Shown: positions 47,876 to 58,702 of the stretch, in pieces
Position numbering within the stretch: the first letter of the stretch is position 1
Layout of the letters: every line of letters starts with the position of its first letter
NCBI GenBank assembly: GCA_947494445.1
Contig: CANLVD010000007.1
Span: forward strand, 62,001-126,000
Reading direction: 5' to 3'
DNA: 64,000 bases
DNA from: an uncultured Paracoccaceae bacterium
GTDB lineage: Bacteria; Pseudomonadota; Alphaproteobacteria; Rhodobacterales; Rhodobacteraceae
The notes under the pieces: model-generated
The model's input: only the letters and a program-made list of their open reading frames with translations
Told to the model about the DNA's origin: nothing
The model's database searches: none
Position numbers and translations under genes: made by a program

Positions 47876-48307
47876 ATGTTTGATATCGGATGGCTTGAAC
47901 TGATCGTGATCGGGGTGGTTGCCCTGATCGTGGTCGGACCCAAGGACTTGCCCGGCATGTTCCGTACAGTTGGAAAGTTCATGGGCAAAGCCCGCGGCAT
48001 GGCTCGGGAATTTCAGCGATCCATGGAAGCTGCCGCCGATGAAAGTGGCATCAAGGATGCGGCCAAGGGCTTTTCCGATGCGACCGACGGTTTGAAGGAC
48101 ATCGACAAGCTTGGCCTGAATTCGGCAACAAAATCGGCCAAGTCCTATGCCAAGGACTTCGCGATGGGCAAGGATGACGCGGCCAAGGCGGGCGATGAAA
48201 AACCTGCAACGACCAAGACGGAAACCGTCAAATCGGACAGCGCCAAGACAACCCCTCCACCAGAGGCCAAACCAGACGCTGCTGACGCGCCCAAGGCCGA
48301 GGGCTGA
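47876..48307 (+). CDS. tatB: Sec-independent protein translocase TatB
   Basis: Substrate-receptor component with TatC. 143 residues with [20 protein letters not shown] and [13 protein letters not shown] at the start, an amphipathic helix and a long Lys/Ala/Pro-rich tail typical of alphaproteobacterial TatB. It lies 32 bases after tatA and 5 before tatC. Confidence 0.95.
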   Translation: MFDIGWLELIVIGVVALIVVGPKDLPGMFRTVGKFMGKARGMAREFQRSMEAAADESGIKDAAKGFSDATDGLKDIDKLGLNSATKSAKSYAKDFAMGKDDAAKAGDEKPATTKTETVKSDSAKTTPPPEAKPDAADAPKAEG

Positions 48308-48312
48308 TCACA

Positions 48313-49158
48313 ATGGCAGAACGTTCCGAGATCGAAGACAGCACAGCCCCCCTGATCGAGCATCTGGCGGAATTGCGGACCCGGCTGATCCATTCGGTCG
48401 TTGCCTTCATCATTGGCATGATCCTCTGCTTTACCGTCTGGAACCCTATCTTCAACTTCCTGACACGCCCCCTTTGCGATGCGCTTAGTCTTGGCGGTCA
48501 GGATTGTGGTCTTATCTTCATCAAGTTGCAGGAAGGCTTCATGGTGGCCATCCGCATCTCGCTGCTCGGCGGCTTTGCGCTGGCCTTCCCCTACATCAGT
48601 TATCAGATGTGGCGGTTCGTGGCTCCGGGTCTATACCGCGAGGAAAAAGGGGCGTTCCTGCCGTTTCTGATAGCCTCTCCGGTGCTATTCGTCATTGGTG
48701 CGGCCTTTGCATTCTATGTCGTCACGCCGTTGGCCTTCGACTTCTTCCTTGGGTTCCAGCAGGGTCAGATCCCGGCTGAAGGTGAGGTGTCCAGTGACGC
48801 TGCCTCCGTCGCGTTTCAGGGATCGGCGGCCGAATACCTCAGCCTGACGATGAAATTCATCATCGCCTTCGGCCTCTGCTTCCAGCTTCCGGTTCTGCTG
48901 ACACTGATGGGCAAGGCCGGCCTTGTATCGTCGCAGGGTCTGGGTGACATGCGCAAATATGCAGTCGTGGGCATTCTGGTGCTGGCCGCTGTGGTCACGC
49001 CGCCCGATGTCATCACTCAGGTTATCCTGTTTGTCGTGGTCTACATGCTCTATGAGATTTCCATTCAACTCGTCCGACTGGTCGAGAAGAAGCGCGAAGA
49101 TCAGTTGCGCGCGGATGGGTACTACGATGACGAAGATGAGGCGGCCAAAGACCCGTGA
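48313..49158 (+). CDS. tatC: Sec-independent protein translocase TatC
   Basis: Receptor for twin-arginine signal peptides. 281 residues with six helices. [14 protein letters not shown] at the start contains the conserved acidic signal-peptide site, and [21 protein letters not shown] and [19 protein letters not shown] are family motifs. The stop overlaps the next gene (TGATG). Confidence 0.97.
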   Translation: MAERSEIEDSTAPLIEHLAELRTRLIHSVVAFIIGMILCFTVWNPIFNFLTRPLCDALSLGGQDCGLIFIKLQEGFMVAIRISLLGGFALAFPYISYQMWRFVAPGLYREEKGAFLPFLIASPVLFVIGAAFAFYVVTPLAFDFFLGFQQGQIPAEGEVSSDAASVAFQGSAAEYLSLTMKFIIAFGLCFQLPVLLTLMGKAGLVSSQGLGDMRKYAVVGILVLAAVVTPPDVITQVILFVVVYMLYEISIQLVRLVEKKREDQLRADGYYDDEDEAAKDP

Positions 49159-50006
49159 TGCCCAGTGACGAGTCCTTGATCCGTATTGCCGAGGCGCTGG
49201 AGCGGATGTCTCCCCCCACGCCACCTGCACCCGATGTTTCAAAATCGACAGCCTTTGTCTGGCACACCGCTCCTGACCGGCTCGAACCGGTCGCAAAAAT
49301 CAATCGCATTCCGATTTCGCTGCTGGTGGGCATAGACCGGTCGCGCGACACGTTGTTGGAAAACACACGGCAGTTTGCGCAAGGCAAACCAGCCAACAAT
49401 GTGCTGCTCTGGGGCGCGCGGGGCATGGGCAAATCCAGCCTCGTGAAAGCCGCACACGGAGAGGCCGCAGTTGAGAACCATGACCTGAAACTGGTGGAAA
49501 TCCAGCGCGAAGAGATGGACAGCATTGGCCGGTTGTTGAACACGCTGCGTGATCTGGAAGGGCGTTTCCTGCTCTTTTGCGACGATCTCAGCTTTGAATA
49601 TGATGATGCGCATTACAAATCCCTCAAGGCGGTGCTGGACGGCGGGATCGAGGGACGACCTGACAATGTGATACTTTATGCGACCTCCAACCGGCGCCAC
49701 CTGATGGCGCGGGACATGATCGAAAACGAGCGCGGCTCTGCCATCAACCCATCCGAGGCGGTTGAAGAGAAAGTCTCGCTGTCAGATCGCTTTGGCCTTT
49801 GGTTGGGCTTTCACGCCTGCGATCAGGATGGTTTTCTCGACATGATCCGGGGGTATTGCACGGCTCTGAACATCGACATCGACGATGATGCTTTGCGTGC
49901 CGAGGCCATCGAATGGCAACAGACCCGCGGCAGCCGATCTGGGCGCGTTGCCTGGCAATATGTCACGGATCTGGCCGGACGAAAGGGCGTCACGCTCGAT
50001 TTCTGA
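49158..50006 (+). CDS. DUF815 family AAA-type ATPase
   Basis: 282 residues with Walker A GARGMGKSS (86-94), Walker B LLFCDDLSF (Asp142-Asp143), DGGIEGRPDNVILYATSNRR and SLSDRFGLWLGF. These match DUF815 (COG2607), a predicted ATPase of unknown role. Its start is coupled to tatC, a pairing I cannot explain by function. The final region is helical, as in AAA lid domains. Confidence 0.88.
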   Translation: MPSDESLIRIAEALERMSPPTPPAPDVSKSTAFVWHTAPDRLEPVAKINRIPISLLVGIDRSRDTLLENTRQFAQGKPANNVLLWGARGMGKSSLVKAAHGEAAVENHDLKLVEIQREEMDSIGRLLNTLRDLEGRFLLFCDDLSFEYDDAHYKSLKAVLDGGIEGRPDNVILYATSNRRHLMARDMIENERGSAINPSEAVEEKVSLSDRFGLWLGFHACDQDGFLDMIRGYCTALNIDIDDDALRAEAIEWQQTRGSRSGRVAWQYVTDLAGRKGVTLDF

Positions 50007-50033
50007 CGCGCGACACCTGTTACTTCTTGGGTC

Positions 50034-50057
50034 AAATATCCCCGCCGGAGGCATCCC
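50034..50057 (-). repeat. 24-base dispersed repeat, copy A
   Basis: Reads on the minus strand GGGATGCCTCCGGCGGGG followed by ATATTT, identical over 24 bases to copy B at 60178-60201. It sits in the 67-base gap between the convergent DUF815 and NlpD-like genes. Very similar elements are familiar near gene ends in Roseobacter genomes. Confidence 0.75.
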
Positions 50058-50073
50058 CGGCCAGCAAAATGGA

Positions 50074-51261
50074 TTATCCGCCGATATAGGGCATCGGATC
50101 AACAGCCTCGGTGCCCCGACGCACTTCGAAATGCAGGTTGGGCTCATCGCCGGGCGCGACAACGCCGATGGTCTGGCCCCGGGCAACCCGCGCCCCTTTT
50201 TCCAAACTCACATCAGTGACACGACCATAGACGGTCATCAGATCATCGGCATGACGTATAAGGACAATCGTTCCAAGCCCGCCAAGGCTTTTGGACACAA
50301 GGGCAACCTCACCGGCCTCGGCTGATGTCACCGGCGTGCCTGCTGCGGCCGAGATGTCCACACCTTCATTTCGGGCAGATCCACCAGAGATGGAAAACGG
50401 TCGCAGAATGCTTCCAGCCACAGGGCGGGCCAGACGACCACCGGGAGGGGTGCGCAGGGCACCAAGGTTTGGCCCCTCCGGCACTTCGATGGAGGCCACA
50501 TCCTGATTTTCCGGCAAAGGTGTCGACGCACTTGGAGGGGCAGGAACGACCGTTCCTTCACCGGGCAGTGTTCCCGTGTTCTCCGTGCTGATCGTGCTGT
50601 TGGCTCCGTTGATGATCGGGATCAGAAGTTCCTGATTTTCCCGCACCGCCAGATCACTGCCCAGCCCGTTCCAGCTTGCAAGAGCTGTTACCGAGACGCC
50701 GTAAAGTCGCGCGATGGAATAGGCGGTGTCACCGGGTTCAACCCGGTGGCGGATCGGATCGATCACAGACCCGGGCTGACCATTTCCAAACGGGTTGGGT
50801 CCGCTCGATGTTGCATTGGCAGTGTCATCCAGTGGCGCGCTGTCGATGGCCGAAGACACCATGTCAGGGCTCCAGACGTTGTCAGCGGGCGTGCCGCCCA
50901 CATTGCGGGGCAGGGCCAGTACCTCTCCGGGACGTGGGTTGTAGGTCACAGGCAGGCCATTATGGGCTGCCAGTTCCTGTGCGCTCAACCCGACACGAGA
51001 TGCCATTTCCCCGATGCTGTCGCGCTCGCGCGCCACCATTACCTGATAGGTGTTGTAGGTAATCACACCGCGTTCATCGGGATTGGGGCGCTGAAACGTG
51101 GGCTGCGCCGCAGCATCTGCCTGCGCCCGGTCACCACCGCCAAAGAAGCTGCCCAGCCTTGAGACATCGAGCGTGTTCTCACAGGCACTCAAGCCCAGAA
51201 TGAGCACAAGTGCAGTCGCCGCCCGGATCGGCCGATTGGGGGTTTGGAATGTCGAAATCAT
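50074..51261 (-). CDS. NlpD-like LysM/M23 lipoprotein with degenerate peptidase site
   Basis: 395 residues. Lipobox LSAC (24-27), two LysM peptidoglycan-binding modules (about 68-115 and 171-215), a Pro/Ser-rich linker and a C-terminal LytM/M23 domain (about 275-390). The first zinc motif HxGxD is changed to N298-EGVD302, while LHFEVR is kept, so the domain has lost at least one zinc ligand. NlpD/EnvC-type proteins likewise lack activity and switch on cell-wall amidases at division. Synteny surE-pcm-nlpD supports this reading. The gene has its own start 82 bases after pcm. Confidence 0.87.
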   Translation of the reverse strand: MISTFQTPNRPIRAATALVLILGLSACENTLDVSRLGSFFGGGDRAQADAAAQPTFQRPNPDERGVITYNTYQVMVARERDSIGEMASRVGLSAQELAAHNGLPVTYNPRPGEVLALPRNVGGTPADNVWSPDMVSSAIDSAPLDDTANATSSGPNPFGNGQPGSVIDPIRHRVEPGDTAYSIARLYGVSVTALASWNGLGSDLAVRENQELLIPIINGANSTISTENTGTLPGEGTVVPAPPSASTPLPENQDVASIEVPEGPNLGALRTPPGGRLARPVAGSILRPFSISGGSARNEGVDISAAAGTPVTSAEAGEVALVSKSLGGLGTIVLIRHADDLMTVYGRVTDVSLEKGARVARGQTIGVVAPGDEPNLHFEVRRGTEAVDPMPYIGG

Positions 51262-51343
51262 ATCTACCGCCTGTTTTGCCAGCCCTCTTTTGACGAGGGT
51301 TTCTGCCGTCTGCCGAGCATAGGCCCGGCGTCTTCATCAATTG

Positions 51344-52015
51344 TCAGGTGTCTTCCACATCCTCGGCCAGGCCTTCGAGCAAAGGCACGAACCGGACAGG
51401 TCCAAGGTCGTGATAATCGCACCCTTTGGTCTTTTTTACCACTTTTACCAGTGTTTGCACAGTGCTGGATTGTCCGACCGGCAAAACCATCACCCCACCG
51501 ACTTTCAGCTGGGCAACAAGCGGAGCGGGCGGGTCTTCGGCAGCGGCCGTCAGCAGTATGCGGTCAAAGGGCGCCTGATCGGGCATGCCAAAGGCACCGT
51601 CCTGAGCCACAACTGTGATGTTGGAAAAATCCATATCTGACAAAAGCCGGGTGGCAGCGCGCGCAAGGGGCCGGTGCCGTTCGATCGTATAGACCCTGCG
51701 GGCAAGCCGTGCGAGAATAGCCGCCTGATAGCCCGAGCCTGTGCCGATCTCCAGCACCTTGCACCGTTTGGTCACGCCAAGTGCCTGTGTCATGCGCCCC
51801 ACAATGGAGGGCTGCGAGATTGTCTGACCACAGGGAATCGGCAGGGCCATATCCTCGGTCGCACGATCCCTGAAGGTGTTGCCCAGAAAGGCCTGACGGT
51901 CTGTTGCCTCCATGGCGTTGAGCACGTCCACATCCGTTACCCCGCTGGCGCGGAGCGAAAAGATGAACTGCATGCGTTCCTCAGCCGGAGTGATCGAGAG
52001 CGGATTGTAGCCCAT
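51344..52015 (-). CDS. pcm: Protein-L-isoaspartate O-methyltransferase
   Basis: Repairs isoaspartyl residues in damaged proteins with SAM. 223 residues with the motif [14 protein letters not shown], the PIMT segment [19 protein letters not shown] and [11 protein letters not shown]. The ATG at 52015 has GGGAGG seven bases upstream and lies inside surE (35-base overlap), so translation follows SurE. Confidence 0.93.
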   Translation of the reverse strand: MGYNPLSITPAEERMQFIFSLRASGVTDVDVLNAMEATDRQAFLGNTFRDRATEDMALPIPCGQTISQPSIVGRMTQALGVTKRCKVLEIGTGSGYQAAILARLARRVYTIERHRPLARAATRLLSDMDFSNITVVAQDGAFGMPDQAPFDRILLTAAAEDPPAPLVAQLKVGGVMVLPVGQSSTVQTLVKVVKKTKGCDYHDLGPVRFVPLLEGLAEDVEDT

Positions 52016-52766
52016 CGAGTGCCTCCCTGACCGACATGTCAGCCTCAAGCGGCGTGACCGTGACAAAGCCGTTCATGCATTCCAGCGCATCTGAGCCAGC
52101 TTCCGTATTCCCGTTGCCTGACCCGTGCGTGTACCACAGGAACCGACGCCCATTAGGTGCTTCATCAGGTGTAATCGTGAAAGACCCGTTCGGCCTGCGC
52201 CCCTGAAACGTGGCCTTCACCCCCAGTACGTCTTCGGCATTCAGATTGGGATAGTTGATGTTGAAGAAGCGGGGATAACCGCTCATCGACCAGTCTGCCT
52301 GATCCAGAAGGCTGCGGCACACCTTTGCGCCAAAGGCCTTGGCGGCTGCGAATTGATCAGGTCTGTCAGCGCTTGGTTTCCCATAATACTGCGACATGGC
52401 GATGGAGCGGATGCCGTGCATTGCCCCCTCCATCGCTGCCCCGATGGTGCCGGAATAGACCGTATCATCGGCCACGTTGTGTCCCCGGTTTACCCCTGAA
52501 AGGATCAGGTCGGGAGGACTGTCTTTCATGGCGTCGTGCAAAGCTGCAAAGACGCAATCAGCCGGTGTTCCCTCGACGATGAAGCGCCGCTCTTCCATCT
52601 GTTCGATCCGCATGGCGCGCACATAGGACAGGGCGTGCGAGACCCCCGATTGTTCCTGCGCGGGCGCGATCGTCCAGATCTCGCCACCCAATGCCTCGCC
52701 TATGGCCTCGGCCACCTTAAGGCCGGGCGCATTCATCCCGTCGTCATTCGTTACCAGTATTCTCAT
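51981..52766 (-). CDS. surE: 5'/3'-nucleotidase SurE
   Basis: Stationary-phase survival phosphatase acting on nucleoside monophosphates. 261 residues starting [16 protein letters not shown], with metal ligands Asp8 and Asp9, then [11 protein letters not shown] and [25 protein letters not shown] within the family pattern. The ATG at 52766 is preferred over an in-frame ATG at 52787, since [10 protein letters not shown] is the standard start. It is divergent from purH. Confidence 0.94.
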   Translation of the reverse strand: MRILVTNDDGMNAPGLKVAEAIGEALGGEIWTIAPAQEQSGVSHALSYVRAMRIEQMEERRFIVEGTPADCVFAALHDAMKDSPPDLILSGVNRGHNVADDTVYSGTIGAAMEGAMHGIRSIAMSQYYGKPSADRPDQFAAAKAFGAKVCRSLLDQADWSMSGYPRFFNINYPNLNAEDVLGVKATFQGRRPNGSFTITPDEAPNGRRFLWYTHGSGNGNTEAGSDALECMNGFVTVTPLEADMSVREALDGLQSALDHSG

Positions 52767-52963
52767 GCTCGCCCTGCCTCGGGTCATTTTTTCAATTGGT
52801 AGCGGCAGCGCGCGCGCTCAGTCCAGTGGCTTGCATCAAAAACCGCATTCTGTGGCGATAAAGTCAGCCTTTGGCCATCCATGTCGCATTGACCCTTGGA
52901 GCGGTCTCTGACACCTGTTCCCCCACATCAACGATAACAGTCTTTAACTTCAGGAGCGCCACC

Positions 52964-54559
52964 ATGAGCACCCCCGATCTCGTTCCCATCCGACGTGCGC
53001 TGTTGTCGGTCTCAGACAAGACCGGGTTGATCGATCTGGCTGGGGCTCTGCACGGGCGCGGTGTCGAGCTGATTTCGACAGGTGGCACGGCCAAGGCGAT
53101 CCGGGATGCCGGGATGCCGGTGCGCGATGTGTCCGAGTTGACCGGCTTTCCCGAGATGATGGATGGACGGGTCAAGACGCTGCATCCGGTGGTCCACGGC
53201 GGCCTGCTGGCATTGCGCGATGATCCTGAACATGCAAGTGCGATGACGGATCATGGCATCGGAGCGATTGATCTGCTGGTGGTCAATCTTTACCCGTTCG
53301 AGGCGACCGTTGCCAAAGGTGCCGATTACGAGACCTGCATCGAAAACATCGACATCGGCGGCCCGGCAATGATCCGTGCCGCATCAAAGAACCATGGTTA
53401 TGTTTCTGTCGTGGTCGACACGAGCGACTATGCTCCCTTGCTGGAGGCACTTGAGGCCGGACATGGTTCTGTGCCTTATGCGATGCGCCAGCATCTGGCC
53501 GCCAAGGCCTATGCGCGAACAGCCGCCTATGATGCAGCAGTTTCCACCTGGATGGCCGATGCGCTGGGAGAGGCCGTGCCGTATCGCCGCGCAGTTGCCG
53601 GCGAACTCGCCTCCGAGATGCGCTACGGCGAGAACCCGCATCAGCGCGCGGCCTTTTATGTCGATGGCAGTGATCGGCCCGGCGTTGCCACGGCCACCCA
53701 GCATCAGGGCAAGGCGCTGAGCTACAACAACATCAATGACACCGATGCAGCGTTCGAGCTTGTGGCCGAATTCGATGCAGATGCGGGTCCGGCAGTGGCG
53801 ATCATCAAACACGCCAACCCGTGCGGTGTGGCCACAGGTGACAGTCTGCTTGAGGCCTACAAGCGGGCCTATCACTGTGACCAGACATCCGCTTTCGGTG
53901 GGATCGTTGCGCTGAACAGCCCGCTGGATGCGCAAACCGCAGAAGAAATCGTCAACATCTTCACGGAGGTCGTGATTGCACCTGGCGCGGATGATAGTGC
54001 GCGGGAAGTGTTTTCCAGCAAGCCCAATCTGCGGCTTCTGACCACTGATGGACTGCCGGATCCATCTGCTGCAGGCCGGACCTGGCGGCAGGTTTCGGGC
54101 GGATATCTGGTGCAGGACCGTGATAATGGGCGGATTGCTCAAAGTGATCTGAAAGTGGTGACCAAACGCCAGCCATCTGCGCAGGAAATGGCGGATATGC
54201 TGTTTGCGTGGCGTGTGGCCAAACATGTCAAATCGAATGCCATAGTCTATGCCAAGGACGGCGCGACCGTGGGGATCGGTGCGGGTCAGATGAGTCGCGT
54301 GGACAGCACAAGGATTGCCGCACGCAAGGCCCGTGACATGGCCGAAGCGCTGGGCTTGGCGGATGTGCCAACCCTTGGTTCGGTTGTGGCTTCCGATGCA
54401 TTCTTCCCATTTGCAGACGGCGTTTTGACGGCGGCAGAGGCAGGCGCGAAAGCTTTGATCCAACCCGGCGGTTCCATGCGCGATGCGGATGTAATCGCTG
54501 CCGCCGATGAGGCAGGGCTTGCCATGGTCTTTACTGGGCAGCGGCACTTCAGGCACTGA
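52964..54559 (+). CDS. purH: Bifunctional AICAR formyltransferase / IMP cyclohydrolase
   Basis: Last two steps of IMP synthesis. 531 residues. The N-terminal cyclohydrolase has [25 protein letters not shown] and [14 protein letters not shown]; the C-terminal transformylase has [22 protein letters not shown] and [10 protein letters not shown]. The ATG at 52964 follows CAGGAGCGCCACC. The stop overlaps the lspA ATG (TGATG), linking purine synthesis to lipoprotein maturation genes. Confidence 0.97.
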   Translation: MSTPDLVPIRRALLSVSDKTGLIDLAGALHGRGVELISTGGTAKAIRDAGMPVRDVSELTGFPEMMDGRVKTLHPVVHGGLLALRDDPEHASAMTDHGIGAIDLLVVNLYPFEATVAKGADYETCIENIDIGGPAMIRAASKNHGYVSVVVDTSDYAPLLEALEAGHGSVPYAMRQHLAAKAYARTAAYDAAVSTWMADALGEAVPYRRAVAGELASEMRYGENPHQRAAFYVDGSDRPGVATATQHQGKALSYNNINDTDAAFELVAEFDADAGPAVAIIKHANPCGVATGDSLLEAYKRAYHCDQTSAFGGIVALNSPLDAQTAEEIVNIFTEVVIAPGADDSAREVFSSKPNLRLLTTDGLPDPSAAGRTWRQVSGGYLVQDRDNGRIAQSDLKVVTKRQPSAQEMADMLFAWRVAKHVKSNAIVYAKDGATVGIGAGQMSRVDSTRIAARKARDMAEALGLADVPTLGSVVASDAFFPFADGVLTAAEAGAKALIQPGGSMRDADVIAAADEAGLAMVFTGQRHFRH

Positions 54560-55035
54560 TGGTGTATCTTCGCGCATCCCTGGCCGCATTGGTCGTCTTT
54601 GTCCTGGATCAGGGGTCAAAATACGGCGTGATGTATGGGCTGAACCTGCTGGAGTTGCGCCAGATCAACGTTCTGCCGCCATTTCTGACCTTTCGCATGG
54701 GCTGGAACACAGGGATCAATTTCGGCTTACTTGATCTGGGGCCTGAGACAGGGCGCTGGGTTCTGATCGGCCTGTCGCTCGCGATTACGCTCGCGCTTCT
54801 GATCTGGCTGCGCAAAATGTCGGGCTGGCGTCTGCCATTGGCTGTGGGGGCTGTCATTGGGGGCGCGCTCGGCAATGTCTATGACCGTCTGGTCTATGGG
54901 GCAGTGGCTGATTTTCTGAACATGAGTTGTTGCGGCATCAACAACCCTTTTGTCTTCAACATTGCAGATGTGGGGATTTTTCTGGGAGCAGTTGGTCTGA
55001 TCCTGTGGACCGGCAATGACAAAGAGACCAAATAA
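54559..55035 (+). CDS. lspA: Lipoprotein signal peptidase (signal peptidase II)
   Basis: Membrane aspartic protease that removes signal peptides from prolipoproteins. 158 residues with four helices. Catalytic aspartates are Asp118 ([15 protein letters not shown]) and Asp137 ([11 protein letters not shown]), equivalent to Asp114 and Asp141 in E. coli. WNTGINFGL is the conserved middle motif. Several lipoproteins in this window would be its substrates. Confidence 0.95.
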   Translation: MVYLRASLAALVVFVLDQGSKYGVMYGLNLLELRQINVLPPFLTFRMGWNTGINFGLLDLGPETGRWVLIGLSLAITLALLIWLRKMSGWRLPLAVGAVIGGALGNVYDRLVYGAVADFLNMSCCGINNPFVFNIADVGIFLGAVGLILWTGNDKETK

Positions 55036-55092
55036 CAGGTCGTGACCTCGTCGAAACTTTGTCCTAAAACAGGTCCAAACGAGGGAGTGGCC

Positions 55093-55638
55093 ATGTCGCG
55101 CAGGGTGATTTGTCAGGTGTTTGTGTTCGGATTGGCAATCGGTGCCTTGTCCGCCTGTTCGCGCGACGCACCAACCGAAACAGCAAAACCACGCGACACA
55201 GTGGTCTCCCGCATTGGATCGAGCTCCGCAAAACCTGATGAATTCAAGGTCCTGACCCAGAAACCACTTGTCGTGCCGGAAGACCTGACCAGCCTGCCGG
55301 AACCCGGCGGCAGCAACCGGGCCGATCTGACGCCGCGCGTGGATGCGCTCGCAGCACTTGGCGGCGTGCAGGGTCTGGGCGCACCTGTGGCCAGTGATGC
55401 GGCCCTTATCGCGGCTGCGCGCGGCAAAGGTGTGGATGCCAACATCCGCGCGACACTGGCGGCAGAGGACGTGGAGTACCGCGCCAACAATCGCGGTCGT
55501 TTCCTTGAGCGTCTGGCCGGTCGTGCAAATGATGCGGTTGTCTACAAGGACATGTTGCTGGAAGCCTCGCCCGAGGTTTTGCGCCTGCAACGCCTTGGCA
55601 TCAGAACCCCGGCAACCCCGTCTGAGCCGACAAACTGA
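55093..55638 (+). CDS. DUF3035 lipoprotein
   Basis: 181 residues from an ATG after GAGGGAG; a GTG at 55042 would place a polar extension before the signal and is rejected. Lipobox LSAC with Cys22. The mature part has KPDEFKVLTQKPLVVPEDL, the DUF3035 hallmark, followed by an Ala-rich helical region. The gene following lspA encodes a substrate of that enzyme; function unknown. Confidence 0.85.
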   Translation: MSRRVICQVFVFGLAIGALSACSRDAPTETAKPRDTVVSRIGSSSAKPDEFKVLTQKPLVVPEDLTSLPEPGGSNRADLTPRVDALAALGGVQGLGAPVASDAALIAAARGKGVDANIRATLAAEDVEYRANNRGRFLERLAGRANDAVVYKDMLLEASPEVLRLQRLGIRTPATPSEPTN

Positions 55639-55700
55639 TCGCCAATTCCTGACAAAATAGAGCGTGGCAGACTCGGCTTTCCCATGCTAGGTTTTGTGGC

Positions 55701-57542
55701 ATGAACGCTCCTGACCTCAACATAGGCGCTGCACCACGCAGAATTGCCCAGCTCGACGATACGGCCGCAAACCGGATTGCCGCAGGCGAGGTCGTGGAGC
55801 GTCCGGCATCAGCGGTCAAGGAACTGGTTGAAAATGCTCTTGATGCCGGTGCGTCCCGGATCGCGGTCGATGTTGCAGATGGCGGCAAGACCCTGATCCG
55901 TGTCACCGATGATGGGCATGGTATTGCGCCTGACCAACTGCGCCTTGCCATGTCGCGCCACGCAACCTCGAAAATCGACGGCTCCGACTTGCTCGACATT
56001 CACAGTTTTGGGTTTCGTGGCGAAGCCCTGCCGTCGCTTGGTGCTGTCGGACGGCTGGATCTGGCCTCTCGTGTCGCCGGAGATCAGGGAGCACGGATCA
56101 AGGTCACGGCGGGTGTTCTGGGCGATGTGCAACCTGCTGCCCTAGCGCGCGGCACCGTGGTCGAGTTGCGGGACCTGTTCTTTGCCACACCTGCGCGCTT
56201 GAAATTCCTGCGCTCGGACCGGGCGGAATTGCAGGCGATCTCGGATGTTGTCCGACGTCTGGCGCTGGCCGAACCCGAGGTTGCTTTCACGCTGAGAGAT
56301 GTCTCGAACGGGGCAGAGCGGCACCTTCTCAGGGTCAATGCGCATCATGGTGACTTCTTCGATGTGCTGGCCCGCCGTGTCGGTGCGGTACTGGGCAGCG
56401 AATTTGTCGAGAACGCACTCCGTGTGGATGCCGAACGGGACGGGTTGCGGATGACCGGATTTGCCGCCTTGCCCACCTATTCGCGCGGGGCCGCCGTGGC
56501 GCAATACATGTTTGTGAACGGCAGGCCAGTGCGTGACAAGATGATGCTGGGAGCATTGCGGGGCGCCTATTCCGACGTGCTGAAACGCGATCGCCACCCG
56601 GCTGTTGTTCTGAATCTGGCTTGTGATGTGCGTCTGGTCGATGTGAATGTGCACCCTGCCAAAGCCGAAGTCCGCTTTCGTGATCCGGGCGTGGCGCGGG
56701 GGCTTATTGTCTCCGGCCTCAGACATGCACTGGCAGATGCCGGATTTCGTGCCTCCAGCACGGTGGGCCATGCGGTTCTGGGCGCGATGGAGGTGGAACG
56801 GCCGACTGCCCCGATCTACCAGATGGACCGCCCGTCGCAATTTCCCCGGGTTTCAGTGACCCAACCCCAAGGGTTCGCAGAAGGTCCCGGCTGGACGGCG
56901 GCGCGGGTGGAACCCGTGCCAAGCCCGGGGGAGGGCCCGCATGGGCTTGACGACGGGCTTCCTCCCTTGGGCGTTGCCCGGGCGCAGATCCATGAAACCT
57001 ATATTGTCTCGCAAACCGATCAGGGAATGTTGCTGGTCGATGCCCATGCTGCCCATGAACGGCTGGTCTACGAAAAACTGAAAGCCCGCATGGCAGATCA
57101 AGGCGTTCCGTCTCAGGCGCTTCTGATCCCGGATGTTATTGAATTGCCCACCGAGGACTGCAACAGACTTTTGGCTGTGGCAGATGACTTGAAAGCCCTT
57201 GGACTGGTGATCGAAGCCTTTGGCCCTGGGGCTGTTTGCGTCCGCGAAACTCCGGCTTTGCTGGGCACACCTGACACGGATGCCCTGTTACGCGACATCG
57301 TGGATGAGTTGGCTGATCTGGATGTCTCGGACGCGCTCTCCAGCCGATTGGACGCCATCCTGTCGCGCATGGCCTGCCACGGCTCGGTCCGGGCGGGGCG
57401 GCGCATGCAGGCCGACGAGATGAATGCGCTGCTGCGCGAGATGGAGGCAACGCCACTTTCGGGTCAATGCAACCATGGCCGTCCGACCTATGTTTCCTTG
57501 TCGCTGAGAGACATAGAACGTCTCTTCGGGCGCTCCTCATGA
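55701..57542 (+). CDS. mutL: DNA mismatch repair protein MutL
   Basis: 613 residues. N-terminal GHKL ATPase motifs are ENALDAGASRI, TDDGHGI and GFRGEALPSLG. The C-terminal domain carries the endonuclease metal motif DAHAAHERLVYE (447-458), with ACHGSVRAGRRM and CNHGRPTYV near the end. It is therefore predicted to nick DNA itself, as in MutH-less bacteria. The stop overlaps the rmuC start (ATGA). Confidence 0.96.
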   Translation: MNAPDLNIGAAPRRIAQLDDTAANRIAAGEVVERPASAVKELVENALDAGASRIAVDVADGGKTLIRVTDDGHGIAPDQLRLAMSRHATSKIDGSDLLDIHSFGFRGEALPSLGAVGRLDLASRVAGDQGARIKVTAGVLGDVQPAALARGTVVELRDLFFATPARLKFLRSDRAELQAISDVVRRLALAEPEVAFTLRDVSNGAERHLLRVNAHHGDFFDVLARRVGAVLGSEFVENALRVDAERDGLRMTGFAALPTYSRGAAVAQYMFVNGRPVRDKMMLGALRGAYSDVLKRDRHPAVVLNLACDVRLVDVNVHPAKAEVRFRDPGVARGLIVSGLRHALADAGFRASSTVGHAVLGAMEVERPTAPIYQMDRPSQFPRVSVTQPQGFAEGPGWTAARVEPVPSPGEGPHGLDDGLPPLGVARAQIHETYIVSQTDQGMLLVDAHAAHERLVYEKLKARMADQGVPSQALLIPDVIELPTEDCNRLLAVADDLKALGLVIEAFGPGAVCVRETPALLGTPDTDALLRDIVDELADLDVSDALSSRLDAILSRMACHGSVRAGRRMQADEMNALLREMEATPLSGQCNHGRPTYVSLSLRDIERLFGRSS

Positions 57543-58702
57543 TCCAGATCGGTTCTTTCAGCCTTGATCTGAGCGATCCATTGACGCTGCTGGCGCTGTT
57601 CGGTGCCGGGTTGTTGGTATTGCTCTTTACCCTGCTGATTCTCAGCCTGCGTGCGGCACGGGCCAGTGTTCAGGTGGCGCGACCCCTGGTGCAACAGGTG
57701 CAGGGTCTGGGCGACACTGTGCGACTGCTGGGTGATGGTCAGCAACAATTGTCCGGCGGTCTGAAAGCGGTGAGTGAGGCGCAGATCACCTCTCAGGCCC
57801 GGATGCTGCAAACCATGGAAACACGTCTGGAAGAGGTCACGCGTGCGATGGGCGAGACATTGCATGGTACGGCGACCCGCACGGCAAGATCGCTGGGAGA
57901 GTTGCAGCAGCGGCTTGAAACCATCGACAAGGCTCAGACCAAGATCGAAAAGCTCTCGGGCGAAGTGCTGGGGTTGCAGGACATCCTGTCAAACAAACAG
58001 ACACGCGGGGCCTTTGGCGAGATCCAGTTGCAGGACATCGTGCGCAAGGCCCTGCCGCCCGATGCCTACGGGTTTCAGGTAACCCTGAGCAACAACAAGC
58101 GTGCCGACTGTCTGATCCGCCTGCCAAATCCGCCGGGCGACATCGTGATTGACAGTAAGTTCCCGCTTGAGGCCTTTGAGGCGCTGGTCAATGCGCGCGA
58201 TGAGGCCTCGAAACGAGCGGCAGCCACGGCCTTGCGGCAATCGGTGCGCGTGCATGTGGGCGCGATTGCCGAGAAGTATATTCTGGATGGTGAAACAGCG
58301 GATGGTGCATTGATGTTTCTGCCGTCCGAGGCCGTTTATGCCGAACTCCATGCAAATTTCCCCGAGATCGTGCGTGAAGGCTTTGAGAAACGGGTCTGGA
58401 TCGTCTCGCCAACCACTTGCATGGCCACGCTGAACACTCTGCGCTCTGTCCTGAAAGACGCACGGATGCGCGAACAGGCTGGCAAGATCCGCAGGGAGCT
58501 GTCGCTTCTGACCAAGGATGTCGACCGGCTGGAAACCCGGGTCAGCAATCTGGATCGTCACTTTACGCAAGCCACTAAGGATGTCGAGGCAATCAAGCTG
58601 TCGGCCACCAAGGCAGGCGGTCGCGCACGCAGACTTGATGCGTTCGAGTTTGACGATGACGAGACGCTTGAGACCCCTCCGACGGTTCGTCTTGCAGAAT
58701 GA
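57539..58702 (+). CDS. rmuC: DNA recombination protein RmuC
   Basis: 387 residues: an N-terminal membrane helix (about 13-35), a coiled-coil region (about 50-150) and the RmuC nuclease-like domain with TRGAFGEIQLQDIVRKALPP, CLIRLPNPPGDIVIDSKFPLE as split motifs and FLPSEAVYAEL. RmuC is linked to limiting inversions and recombination at repeats. It is coupled to mutL by a 4-base overlap, a sensible genome-stability pair. Confidence 0.93.
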   Translation: MIQIGSFSLDLSDPLTLLALFGAGLLVLLFTLLILSLRAARASVQVARPLVQQVQGLGDTVRLLGDGQQQLSGGLKAVSEAQITSQARMLQTMETRLEEVTRAMGETLHGTATRTARSLGELQQRLETIDKAQTKIEKLSGEVLGLQDILSNKQTRGAFGEIQLQDIVRKALPPDAYGFQVTLSNNKRADCLIRLPNPPGDIVIDSKFPLEAFEALVNARDEASKRAAATALRQSVRVHVGAIAEKYILDGETADGALMFLPSEAVYAELHANFPEIVREGFEKRVWIVSPTTCMATLNTLRSVLKDARMREQAGKIRRELSLLTKDVDRLETRVSNLDRHFTQATKDVEAIKLSATKAGGRARRLDAFEFDDDETLETPPTVRLAE

